Shown: positions 24,544-32,438, counted from the stretch's first letter. The stretch: DNA of 34,217 bases from an uncultured Holosporaceae bacterium (GCA_946408175.1 CAMJRB010000005.1:1-34217); one strand, 5' to 3'. Numbers and translations: made by a program. The notes: generated by a model not told the origin, from the letters alone.

Positions 24544-25932
24544 TTAAAAATTTATCCTTGAAATATTACTGTCTATATTGTCATATGATCTAAATATATA
24601 ATCGATTAAATCACTTGTTGATTTTGCTAAGTTTTTTAAGGGCTCATTTGTTACAAATGTTGTTTTATGGGCATTTCTTATAATACTGTTTAATTTATCA
24701 AAATAATCGTACTGGAATATACCATCTATTCCAAATGGATTTAACTTACTATCATTCTCACTCTTAAATAATAAATCACGAATCATTAATTGATACTTAG
24801 AAAACTGTTTCTCCTTAGTTACTAATGCAAGTGAATTGAGTTCAGATATTTTGTCTTCATTTTTTATGTTACTATTTGTTATTTCTTTTATTGCTTCCTG
24901 AGTGGCAGTATTATCATTGTCAATTTGACTACACAAATACAATAATCTATTAAGGAAATCAATAGTATATTCTTGTAGTCTGTTAAATTGAGCTTGATAA
25001 TTAACATCAACTGGTTTCTTGGTATTACATTTCTTAATTAAATTACTACTATCTTTCATCATATTATAAATCTTTTCTAATACATAAGTATAGCCATTAG
25101 CAATTTTATTTACTATATTATAGAATTTTTTGTTAAATTCTTCAGGATCATTATATTCATCAATATCAATTACTTCAAAATCATTTTCTGTTTGTGTGTA
25201 ATTAATATTAATTACTTCAAAATCATCTAAAAATGATGTGCTACTGCTCTTTTTACTTACTGTATTATTTGCATTATTTTTTTTAATATTTGATATAATG
25301 TCGGAAGCGCTCTTAAGAATTTCCTGGATTGATTTAATATTTGAATTTGTTTGTGTATCTTTATTTACATTAGAGCATGATCTGTTATCATTAATTTCTC
25401 TTTCTTTATCTATGTTGAGCATTTCGACTTCATCACCACCTTCTTGTTTATTATTACTTGTATTTTGTTGCACTTTAGTATTAGAAATTGTATTTAATTT
25501 GTTAGTATTCTTCTGTTTTACTTTGTTTGTCTTACTATTCTTATCTTCTTGCATAATATTGTTATCGTTATTTACTTTATTGTATGATGGTAGTACTATA
25601 AAACTCTGGTCATAACCCGGCATTGCATCCTTATATTGTTGTTCAGTATGAAAAATAAGTGTATTCTTTTGCTGTAGTTTTGAACTTTTATTATTTGATG
25701 CTACATGCTTTATCTTTGAACTTTTTTTAGTTGGTACTATATCACTTGCATTAGAAATGTTATTTATATTGCTTTTAGAAGAGGGATTTAATATAAAACT
25801 CTTTTCGAGACCGATATTTGCATCATTCAATGATTCTGCATTCTCAAAGAAACGCTTAGTAACTCCATTATTATTCATGAAACTTCCAAGGACTACTAGT
25901 GATACTGTAAAAATTTTAGTTAATTTATTCAT
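24544..25932 (-). CDS. Secreted orphan protein with duplicated DFEVI motif (462 aa)
   Basis: ATG 25932 is preceded by a perfect GGAGG ribosome site and a TTGACA promoter. The N-terminus (MNKLTKIFTVSLVVLGSF) is a Sec signal. Residues ~20-235 are low-complexity Lys/Asn/Ser with a diverged internal duplication (GLEKSFILNPSS at 41-52 and GYDQSFIVLPSY at 106-117). Residues 236-241 read DDFEVI, and 250-260 NDFEVIDIDEY, an acidic tandem that resembles LC3-interacting regions. Residues ~264-462 look like a folded helical domain (FNKKFYNIVNKIANGYTYVL, LNRLLYLCSQID, KYQLMIRDLLFK). No family is recognised. Signal peptide, disordered N-half with short motifs and helical C-half resemble a secreted effector or surface protein; that is inference. 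Expression is predicted to be high. Confidence 0.82.
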   Translation of the reverse strand: MNKLTKIFTVSLVVLGSFMNNNGVTKRFFENAESLNDANIGLEKSFILNPSSKSNINNISNASDIVPTKKSSKIKHVASNNKSSKLQQKNTLIFHTEQQYKDAMPGYDQSFIVLPSYNKVNNDNNIMQEDKNSKTNKVKQKNTNKLNTISNTKVQQNTSNNKQEGGDEVEMLNIDKEREINDNRSCSNVNKDTQTNSNIKSIQEILKSASDIISNIKKNNANNTVSKKSSSTSFLDDFEVININYTQTENDFEVIDIDEYNDPEEFNKKFYNIVNKIANGYTYVLEKIYNMMKDSSNLIKKCNTKKPVDVNYQAQFNRLQEYTIDFLNRLLYLCSQIDNDNTATQEAIKEITNSNIKNEDKISELNSLALVTKEKQFSKYQLMIRDLLFKSENDSKLNPFGIDGIFQYDYFDKLNSIIRNAHKTTFVTNEPLKNLAKSTSDLIDYIFRSYDNIDSNISRINF

Positions 25933-25938
25933 ATTTAA

Positions 25939-25943
25939 CCTCC
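25939..25943 (-). promoter_or_regulatory. Perfect Shine-Dalgarno for the 462-aa secreted protein
   Basis: The minus strand reads TTGGAGGTTAAATATG. GGAGG ends six bases before the ATG at 25932. Most other genes here have no recognisable ribosome site, so this is exceptional for the window and fixes the start. Confidence 0.75.
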
Positions 25944-25973
25944 AATTAACTATCTATTAACTAATATATCTAT

Positions 25974-26002
25974 ATATTATACTAACTCTAATACACTGTC
26001 AA
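25974..26002 (-). promoter_or_regulatory. Sigma-70 promoter of the 462-aa secreted protein
   Basis: On the minus strand, TTGACA (26002-25997) is followed after 17 bases by TAATAT (25979-25974); a perfect TATAAT also overlaps at a 15-base spacing (25981-25976). It lies about 40 bases ahead of the start codon. Confidence 0.62.
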
Positions 26003-26278
26003 TAGAAAAAAGGTAATTTTTTTAAAAAAATTATTAAACAAACAATACACAGATATAATTTATTTTAAATTTATTGAAATTTTATTATTTACATAGTTTG
26101 AACAGCATTGGAATACTCGTATTACTGCGTAAACATTTTTATTAATTACTATAACAAAATTTGACATATCTTATATTAGATGCAATATCTTATATTAAAG
26201 AATCTATTATAAACAACTCTCTAACAAAATATAAGTTAAAAAATGATCCGCATAAAGAGATACAGTATACAAGCATAA
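26003..26278. other. Noncoding part of the gap between two secreted genes
   Basis: About 280 bases, together with the flanking promoter and hairpin making a 412-base gap. A plus-strand TTGACA at 26161 has no convincing -10 partner and no gene to drive. A short direct repeat (ATATCTTATATTA) occurs twice near 26167-26197. Nothing else is seen. Confidence 0.5.
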
Positions 26279-26312
26279 TTATAGATTATTACATTATCAA
26301 TATAATCTATAA
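26279..26312 (-). terminator. Hairpin after the 282-aa secreted gene
   Basis: A perfect 11-bp stem (TTATAGATTAT at 26279-26289, ATAATCTATAA at 26302-26312) with a 12-nt loop lies 33 bases beyond the stop. It has no strong T-tract, so the terminator role is tentative. Confidence 0.42.
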
Positions 26313-26344
26313 CTTTATTATTTTTATACGATATCTTTAAATTA

Positions 26345-27193
26345 TTAACTTTCTAATGTTATTAATAATGGGTTTATTGCTTGTATTAAAGAATCTTTAT
26401 ATGAATTGAATTTTGTCATTATTACGTCTCTAGTAAATAGTCCGTTTTCATAATAAGCATTATAAGTAAGTGTACCAATGTTCTTTATATAATCATCTGT
26501 TATATTTTTATTGTAATTACATTCTTTGCTTGTTTTTAGAAAACCATAAGCTATATTCAAAAGTATGCAAAACCGATTATTAAATTTATCAATAGCTAAA
26601 TGATCATTATATTTATTGCTGTTTATTTGAAAATAATCTGAAATAGAAGTATATGAAGAATTATTAGCTTTATTGAATTGCTTAGTAGATGATGTATTAT
26701 TTAACTTATTAAAATATGTATACAGAGATAGTAAATGTTTTTTGCCTCTTATAATGTCTAAATTTTGTATCCCACAATAATTCTGAAAACATTTATTAGC
26801 TTCATCAAATTTACTTGTATCAATACTGTTAACGAATGTAATATTACTCAATGAATTGATTTGATTACTACCATTACAATTATTGGTTAAAATTTTATAA
26901 GAATTAACTGAATTCTCATTCGATAAATCAACTTGCTCTTGAGAATCCGTAGAATAAATCATAGTATCAGAAGTATTACTATTGGTAGAAGCAATACTAT
27001 TCAATGATGAACTATTCTGATTAGATAAATTTTCTTTCTTAATAGTTGCTAATCTATCAAGATTAGATGAAGAATTGTTATTAATATAGTTACAATTGTT
27101 TAAGGCTTCATTGCAACAATTATAATTGTTTGCGTTAATATAATTTGTAATATTAAATATACAAATACTAATAGTTAATAATTTATAAAACAT
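26345..27193 (-). CDS. Secreted Asn/Ser-rich orphan protein (282 aa)
   Basis: ATG 27193 begins a Sec signal peptide (MFYKLLTISICIFNITNYINA). Residues ~22-135 are Asn/Ser-rich low complexity with Cys pairs (NCCNEALNNCNY). Residues ~140-282 look folded and helical (CFQNYCGIQNLDIIRGKKHLL, NRFCILLNIAYGFL). One stretch, NITDDYIKNIGTLTYNAY, loosely resembles ILTKEDIKNIWIDLYNTY in the 7455-7955 product, which hints at a distant shared domain but is short. No family is recognised. It lies upstream of, and in the same orientation as, the 462-aa secreted gene, with 412 bases between; both have their own promoters. The role is unknown. Confidence 0.76.
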   Translation of the reverse strand: MFYKLLTISICIFNITNYINANNYNCCNEALNNCNYINNNSSSNLDRLATIKKENLSNQNSSSLNSIASTNSNTSDTMIYSTDSQEQVDLSNENSVNSYKILTNNCNGSNQINSLSNITFVNSIDTSKFDEANKCFQNYCGIQNLDIIRGKKHLLSLYTYFNKLNNTSSTKQFNKANNSSYTSISDYFQINSNKYNDHLAIDKFNNRFCILLNIAYGFLKTSKECNYNKNITDDYIKNIGTLTYNAYYENGLFTRDVIMTKFNSYKDSLIQAINPLLITLES

Positions 27194-27210
27194 GAAAAAT
27201 CACTAATAAT

Positions 27211-27239
27211 AATATATACTGTTAATTAAATAATAACAA
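27211..27239 (-). promoter_or_regulatory. Probable sigma-70 promoter of the 282-aa secreted protein
   Basis: The minus strand shows TTGTTA (27239-27234), a 17-base spacer and TATATT (27216-27211), 17 bases ahead of the start codon. Both boxes are one or two changes from consensus in an A+T-rich background, so the weight is moderate. Confidence 0.42.
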
Positions 27240-27316
27240 TTGTAGGTTAATTTTTAGTTAATGTAGGGATTATAATAAGCAACAAGCAATTACGTGTTAT
27301 AAAGTATTTTGATTGC

Positions 27317-27344
27317 CTGACATGCTATAAATATGTGATATAAT
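27317..27344 (+). promoter_or_regulatory. Probable sigma-70 promoter of uppP
   Basis: CTGACA (27317-27322), a 16-base spacer and a perfect TATAAT (27339-27344) lie ~116 bases upstream of the uppP start. Confidence 0.5.
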
Positions 27345-27460
27345 ATATCAATGTATTATAATAAGTTTATTGTTGCCATTTATTAAAACCTTTTACATTT
27401 ATACACAATGACATACTATAATATAATAATTAATTTAATGAATAATAACCAGATTTCAGT

Positions 27461-28240
27461 ATGCAATTTATTGAAACTATTGTATTAAGTATAGTACAGG
27501 GTATTGGAGAATTTTTACCCATTAGTTCTTCAACTAATATAAATTTGATTGCTAAATTATTTTCTTTTAATGATTTATCATTTTCATTTACAGTAGCTTT
27601 ACATGGAGGTAGTTTAATTGCTTTACTAGTATATTTTAGAAAAGTTATATGTAAAATTATTTTAGGAATATTTACTAATAAAGTAAAATTATCTAATACT
27701 GCTTTTTATTTAATGGTATTAAGTACTATACCTGTAATTATTACAGGATTTTTATTTAGTAATTTTATTAAGAATTTTGACGTACCATTTATTACTGGTA
27801 TTATATTAATAACATTTGGAATTATATTACACTTAGTAGATAATTATAATATTAGTATAAATTGTAAAAGTAATTTATTAAAATACACAATAATTGGATG
27901 TTTTCAATCTATAGCAATATTTTCAGGAGTCAGTAGATCTGGTATATGCATAACTGCTTGCAGATTTTTGAATATTGAAAGGTCTCAAGCTATTACTATA
28001 TCTTTATTATTAGCTATACCTAGTATTAGTGGATCATTAATATTAGAATTAATTAATATGTATAAAACTAACACATTAAATACTTTAGATATTAATACAT
28101 TATTTGCAGTATTATTGACTGGAGCAATAGGTATTGTTGCGATAGAACCTTGTATTAAATATATGACAAGAAATGGCTTTTATTCATTAATGTGGTATAG
28201 AATTATAATAGGATTAATAGTTATTTTATTTATAAAATAA
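27461..28240 (+). CDS. uppP: Undecaprenyl-diphosphatase UppP (BacA)
   Basis: This integral membrane phosphatase converts undecaprenyl pyrophosphate to the monophosphate, recycling the lipid carrier for peptidoglycan and other envelope polymers. The signature GIGEFLPISSS (Glu17) is at the N-terminus, and FSGVSRSGICIT carries the second conserved block with Arg159. LHGGSL and multiple hydrophobic segments fit the family, and 259 aa is close to normal. One departure: in most family members SSS/T is followed by GH, and the His (His30 in E. coli) is thought to be part of the active site; here the position is Asn26 (SSSTNIN). It starts at ATG 27461. A Sel1-repeat gene follows 13 bases after the stop, an apparent operon. 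Confidence 0.93.
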   Translation: MQFIETIVLSIVQGIGEFLPISSSTNINLIAKLFSFNDLSFSFTVALHGGSLIALLVYFRKVICKIILGIFTNKVKLSNTAFYLMVLSTIPVIITGFLFSNFIKNFDVPFITGIILITFGIILHLVDNYNISINCKSNLLKYTIIGCFQSIAIFSGVSRSGICITACRFLNIERSQAITISLLLAIPSISGSLILELINMYKTNTLNTLDINTLFAVLLTGAIGIVAIEPCIKYMTRNGFYSLMWYRIIIGLIVILFIK

Positions 28241-28253
28241 TTTCCTCATATAT

Positions 28254-28871
28254 ATGTTCCTGTATTTAAAACAAATATTTATAGTATTAGTAGTTATTAA
28301 TATAACTCAGTTTACCTATAGTAAAGATTCTATTAATAAGGAAGCAATAAATAATTATATTTTTGAATTATTACCTCACAAATCTAATGAAGCCAAAAGA
28401 TATTTAAAGAAAAACATTAATAATCCTTACTGTTGTTATTTATTGGGAACTATTTACTTAACTGAGAAAGATTTAAGAAATGCTAATAAATATTTGACTA
28501 GAGCTGCTAAAATGGGTTCATTAGAGGCCATTAATTCAATTGGGGATGGATATTACTCAGGAGATATAAGAGAGAAGGATCATAAAAAAGCATTGGAGTG
28601 TTACGTAGAAGCTGCTAAAAAAGGTAATGGTGCAGCTCAATTCAATGCAGGATCTGTATATTTTAAATATACTAAATCTCTAAAAACATTACAAAAAGCT
28701 ATACACTGGTTTGATAAAGCTTCTAAAAATGATGATGTGAAAGAACTAAGACAATATATACTAATTTGTAAAAAAAAAGCAGAAGATAAATTAAGACAAA
28801 TAAAAAGAGTTAAGAAAGCCAGTAATAATATTAAAAGTACGAAAAAAAATAGTAACCGGACAAGTAAATAA
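28254..28871 (+). CDS. Secreted Sel1-like repeat protein (205 aa)
   Basis: ATG 28254 starts 13 bases after uppP. The signal peptide is MFLYLKQIFIVLVVINITQFTYS. Three to four Sel1/TPR-like helical pairs follow: YLLGTIYLTEKDLRNANKYLTRAAKMGS, EAINSIGDGYYSG with HKKALECYVEAAKKGN, and AAQFNAGSVYFKY with LQKAIHWFDKASKN (each split here into shorter blocks). The A-A-K-x-G-x consensus between repeats is clear. The last ~40 residues are Lys/Arg/Ser/Asn-rich and probably disordered. Sel1 proteins are protein-protein adaptors, common in the periplasm and among secreted factors of intracellular bacteria. Co-transcription with uppP suggests an envelope role, by context only. Confidence 0.86.
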   Translation: MFLYLKQIFIVLVVINITQFTYSKDSINKEAINNYIFELLPHKSNEAKRYLKKNINNPYCCYLLGTIYLTEKDLRNANKYLTRAAKMGSLEAINSIGDGYYSGDIREKDHKKALECYVEAAKKGNGAAQFNAGSVYFKYTKSLKTLQKAIHWFDKASKNDDVKELRQYILICKKKAEDKLRQIKRVKKASNNIKSTKKNSNRTSK

Positions 28872-29636
28872 GCATTAAATAATTGCACTAATAATATAAA
28901 TTGTCACAAAGTGTTAAATAATATATACAAAATAATCCCAAAATATAAAGGAATCAATACAATTGGTTTCTGTAAAAATAATATATTTTTTTATTGTTTG
29001 TATTGTATTTTATTATGAGTTTTAGATTTATTATTTTATTAGAAAACAAATAATTATTGAAATAATCTAAAGCAATTGAAGTAGTAATCCAGTTAATACT
29101 GTAAACGAATAGAAATACTTGGTTATATTGATAACTATATATAACAAGTAGTTAGTATTATATAAATTCACTGTATAAAAAAAGTTACTGAAGGTTGAAA
29201 TATATTAACTAATAATTAATATAATATTATCTGTAATTATGTTATCATTTCCCAAAAAACCTATGTACTATTTAGCATGGGTATATAATTACATGCAATG
29301 CATAAATACAACAATTTAAACACGGATATTTTAACTATAAATAAGACATTACTATTGTTAGTATTAATAGAATTTGTTTTATTAAAATAAATCACTGTGA
29401 AATAATGTTGAATAATCAACAAATTATAATATATCTCCAATATATCTATTATCAGTGTATTATACTGAATGCATTTTATCATTTTAGAATAATTTACGTA
29501 TTCATTAATCATTAATAGATAAGTATTTTATAAAACCATTATACAACTATTTAATTCTTTTTGTATAAGAATACACTGTAATATCAATTGTATTGTATTA
29601 CTTATTACACTAAGAAATTTTAATTATATATCATTA
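28872..29636. other. Noncoding convergent gap
   Basis: About 765 A+T-rich bases between convergent genes. An 83-codon minus-strand frame near 29261-29512 has no ribosome site, family or signal and is not supported. I see no strong terminator or RNA gene. Confidence 0.5.
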
Positions 29637-31184
29637 TCAATTATTTGGTTTTCCTTTATTAATTACTTTTCTTTTTATTTGTTTTTTCTTCTGTAACTTA
29701 TTATTTTTATTTTTACTATTAATCTTCTTTACAGTATTTTTATTAATATTTTTAGTAAATTTTTTATTATTTGTTTTTTTTATATTATGGTTTTGTATGG
29801 AAAAATCTATTGGAGTTGATGATTCTACTTGTATTGGTATATCATCTTTGTACAAATCATCGAAGTATTCTTTACTCTTTCCAGTAGATTTTATAATATC
29901 ATCCATTGGAAATGATTCTATTTCATATAAAATTTCTTCTGTATATTGGTCTTTAATATTTTTTTCTTTTTTATTATTTTTGGAAATATTTTGTTTTATC
30001 TGTTGTGATTTATTATTAGTTGTGTTTTTAACATTATTTTGCTTATATTTATTTGATGTAGCAGGCAGTATGTTACTATTTGTTTGATTTTTTATTTCAT
30101 TTTGTTTATCTAATATATTGTTGTATTTCACTTTATGTTGTTTGTTTTTATTTTTAGCAATTGATATATTACTATTTGTTTGATCATTATTAGATTTTAA
30201 TTTTACTATTTTTGTATTGGTTGTATTAGTTAAGAAGCGATTAATATTCTGCTGTTTACAAAACTTATTCTTATTAGTAAATATATAATCTCCAAAATAC
30301 TTATCTAGTAATCTAGCAGCTTTAAAATCTCTTTCTCTACCTGATCTTTCACCAAATATTACTGCACATAATCTCTTTGATTTTCCCTCTTTATTAAATC
30401 TAGTAGCAGTTACCCATAAATTAAAACCAGAAGCGCATATGTATCCAGTTTTAGCACCATCAGCTCCATTGTACCACCTTAATATTTTACAATGAGTACC
30501 ATGAGTTTTATTTTTATACTTGAAATTTTTAAGAGAAAATAAAGACCAATACCTAGATATTTCATTAAATTTCTTAATAAGAGATAATCCTAAAATTGCT
30601 ATATCATTAGCACAAGTTATTTGTTTTATATTAGGTACTCCTGAAGGATTTTCATAATGAGTATTTTTCATACCTAATGATTTAGCTTTTTTATTCATTC
30701 TTTTACAAAATTTAGAAACACTCCCTGATAATCCTTCAGCTACAACTACTGCTACATCATTAGCGGATTTTACTAACAAAGCTTTAATACAATCTAATAC
30801 ACTAATTGTTTCTCCTGCTTTAATATTTAATTTAGAAGGCATTTGTTGGGCTGCAAATTTGGATACTCTGAATTTAGTATTAAATGTCACTTGTCTTTTC
30901 TGTACGGCTTCTAATAACAAATAAACAGTCATTAATTTAGTTAAAGATGCTGGATGTCTTAGTTCATTTGCACTATCTTGATATAAAACAATTGGACGTT
31001 TCCATTTATTTGAACAATCTATTACCAACGATGATTTTTTAGGTAATACTTGTTGTTTAATATTGGGTTTTACAACAATTGGTGGAGTTTTTACAATAGT
31101 TGCGGTTGCATTTAAGCAGCTTGTATTGATGTTTGTAATGCTAAATATAAGAGTTATTAGAGATAGACAAATGAATTTAATCAT
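29637..31184 (-). CDS. D-alanyl-D-alanine carboxypeptidase (peptidase S11) with long Lys/Asn tail
   Basis: This periplasmic serine enzyme trims the terminal D-Ala from peptidoglycan pentapeptides. The signal peptide is MIKFICLSLITLIFSITN. All three active-site motifs are present: Ser80-x-x-Lys83 in PASLTKLM, Ser140-Ala-Asn142 in KSANDVAV and Lys245-Thr-Gly247 in GAKTGYICASG. The catalytic domain spans ~48-305. In place of the usual PBP5 C-terminal beta domain and membrane anchor there is a ~205-residue low-complexity extension. It is very basic at both ends (the last 50 residues are about half Lys/Arg) with an acidic island at ~411-462 (QYTEEILYEIESFPMDDI). It also contains an internal duplication around QTNSNI (336-340 and 367-371). 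The basic tail might bind anionic envelope polymers, which is inference. It starts at ATG 31184. Confidence 0.92.
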   Translation of the reverse strand: MIKFICLSLITLIFSITNINTSCLNATATIVKTPPIVVKPNIKQQVLPKKSSLVIDCSNKWKRPIVLYQDSANELRHPASLTKLMTVYLLLEAVQKRQVTFNTKFRVSKFAAQQMPSKLNIKAGETISVLDCIKALLVKSANDVAVVVAEGLSGSVSKFCKRMNKKAKSLGMKNTHYENPSGVPNIKQITCANDIAILGLSLIKKFNEISRYWSLFSLKNFKYKNKTHGTHCKILRWYNGADGAKTGYICASGFNLWVTATRFNKEGKSKRLCAVIFGERSGRERDFKAARLLDKYFGDYIFTNKNKFCKQQNINRFLTNTTNTKIVKLKSNNDQTNSNISIAKNKNKQHKVKYNNILDKQNEIKNQTNSNILPATSNKYKQNNVKNTTNNKSQQIKQNISKNNKKEKNIKDQYTEEILYEIESFPMDDIIKSTGKSKEYFDDLYKDDIPIQVESSTPIDFSIQNHNIKKTNNKKFTKNINKNTVKKINSKNKNNKLQKKKQIKRKVINKGKPNN

Positions 31185-31498
31185 TTATTAATAATTATAT
31201 GCACTTATAGTATTATTATATAATAATATATACTTTATAATCCATATGTAATATATAGTAAATAATACATTACTAATGTGTTTTATAAAATAAACTGTTT
31301 TAATTAACAATCATTTAAATCTAACACTATACTGCTGATATAATATAAATTGACATATATTACTTAATACAGTTCAATTTTTGATGGTAATAATAATTAA
31401 TTAATATCTTTTTGTAAGTATTTAATGATATATCACAGTAAATCATACCAACAATAATAACAAAATTACTAGTTTTATAAGAATCGTTTAATATAGAT
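31185..31498. other. Noncoding gap between ftsB-like gene and carboxypeptidase gene
   Basis: About 314 bases. A plus-strand TTGACA near 31350 points away from any gene. No convincing promoter for the minus-strand gene was found. Confidence 0.45.
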
Positions 31499-31837
31499 TT
31501 ATATTAACTTAGATCTTATAATGATTTCATTAGGATAACTATAATTTAACATTACTCTGCATCTTTCTTCTAATATATCTAAATCTAATGAATTATTACT
31601 TAATAAATCTACTTTCTGTTTTACTTCTTTCAATTGACGGTTAAGATTATCTAATTCTTCTTGTTTAACAATTACTTGTTTCTTTATTTCTAAGTATGAT
31701 CGATAGCCATTATTACCAGTCAATGCTTGATATATAAAATAAAATAACATCCCAATAAATAACAGTATTTTATATGCTGACTGAACACTGCTGTAATACT
31801 TATCAAAATAATCAAAAAGTCCAGATAAAAAATGCAT
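31499..31837 (-). CDS. ftsB: FtsB/DivIC-family septum formation initiator
   Basis: FtsB/DivIC are small bitopic division proteins that pair with FtsL through a coiled coil and help activate septal peptidoglycan synthesis. A TTG at 31843 adds two residues; ATG 31837 is preferred (112 aa). One transmembrane helix (AYKILLFIGMLFYFIYQAL) is followed by a short GNNGYRSY segment and a heptad-rich coiled coil (EIKKQVIVKQEELDNLNRQL). A C-terminal segment, LDLDILEERCRVMLNYSYPNE, then carries the family's 'D.(I/L)EE.AR..L....P.E' signature. It lies downstream of pal on the same strand with 51 bases between, in which a G+C-rich hairpin sits. Sequence conservation in this family is low; the topology plus the ILEER motif make the call good. 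Confidence 0.87.
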   Translation of the reverse strand: MHFLSGLFDYFDKYYSSVQSAYKILLFIGMLFYFIYQALTGNNGYRSYLEIKKQVIVKQEELDNLNRQLKEVKQKVDLLSNNSLDLDILEERCRVMLNYSYPNEIIIRSKLI

Positions 31838-31841
31838 AGTC

Positions 31842-31869
31842 AAAAAGATGCAGGGGGCAGTACCCCCAT
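31842..31869 (-). terminator. G+C-only hairpin between pal and ftsB
   Basis: On the minus strand, GGGGG-TACTG-CCCCC (31867-31853) is followed by TGCATC and then TTTTT (31846-31842). The stem is exceptional in this A+T-rich DNA. The six-base gap before the T run is atypical, so it may act as an attenuator between the two genes rather than a full terminator. Confidence 0.5.
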
Positions 31870-31888
31870 ACCATTATATTAAGAATAA

Positions 31889-32371
31889 TTATCCTCTCGC
31901 ATCAACTACTGTTGTGACAACACGGTTCCTAGCATGGTATTCTTCCAGATCTTTGTAATCAGCTTTATTTCCTACTGGACTGTCTTTACCATAAGATATT
32001 GTTGAAATATTATCTCCATTGACACCATTCTTTACTAGTTCTTTCTTAACAGCGTCAGCTCTCTGTAATCCTAGTGCCATATTGAAATCTGCTGTACCTC
32101 TCTCGTCAGTACGTCCCTCCAGTGTTACATGCTCATTAGAAATTATCTGGGAAGCCTGATATTTAGCTATTTCCTTAGCATCTTTTGTTAAATTAGACTT
32201 ACCAAAGTTGAAGTATATATTATTCCTCCCTGATGTCTCTAATGTATTTTGCTTTGGTGTCATACCTGATATATCGGCTTGTCCTCCAGTTGTAGTCTGA
32301 CATTTGTTAGTACATCCACCTAATACAAGAGGAATTACTGCTAATAATCCTAATAAAAATTTCACTTTCAT
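31889..32371 (-). CDS. pal: Peptidoglycan-associated lipoprotein Pal
   Basis: Pal is the outer-membrane lipoprotein of the Tol-Pal system; it binds diaminopimelate in peptidoglycan and supports outer-membrane constriction at division. The signal ends in the lipobox VLGGC with the lipidated Cys20. A short linker is followed by the OmpA-like domain (~50-160): IYFNFGKSNLTKDA, VTLEGRTDERGTADFN (Asp and Arg binding peptidoglycan), LGLQRADAVKKELV, ISYGKDSP and HARNRVVTTV. At 160 aa it is a standard length. Codon use is less A+T-biased than its neighbours, consistent with high expression. Start ATG 32371 has a GGTAAAAAC upstream and a good promoter 40-67 bases away. tolB is not adjacent, unlike in many proteobacteria. 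Confidence 0.96.
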   Translation of the reverse strand: MKVKFLLGLLAVIPLVLGGCTNKCQTTTGGQADISGMTPKQNTLETSGRNNIYFNFGKSNLTKDAKEIAKYQASQIISNEHVTLEGRTDERGTADFNMALGLQRADAVKKELVKNGVNGDNISTISYGKDSPVGNKADYKDLEEYHARNRVVTTVVDARG

Positions 32372-32410
32372 GTTTTTACCATAACTAAAATTATAAACAT
32401 CCTTATTTAA

Positions 32411-32438
32411 ATTATATTACTAAATTCCGTTAAATCAA
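32411..32438 (-). promoter_or_regulatory. Sigma-70 promoter of pal
   Basis: The minus strand has TTGATT (32438-32433), a 16-base spacer and a perfect TATAAT (32416-32411), 40 bases upstream of the start codon. Confidence 0.58.

Noticed and set aside
29261-29512. 83-codon minus-strand frame
   Set aside because: Hydrophobic/Tyr/Asn composition typical of A+T-rich noise, no ribosome site, and nothing supports translation.
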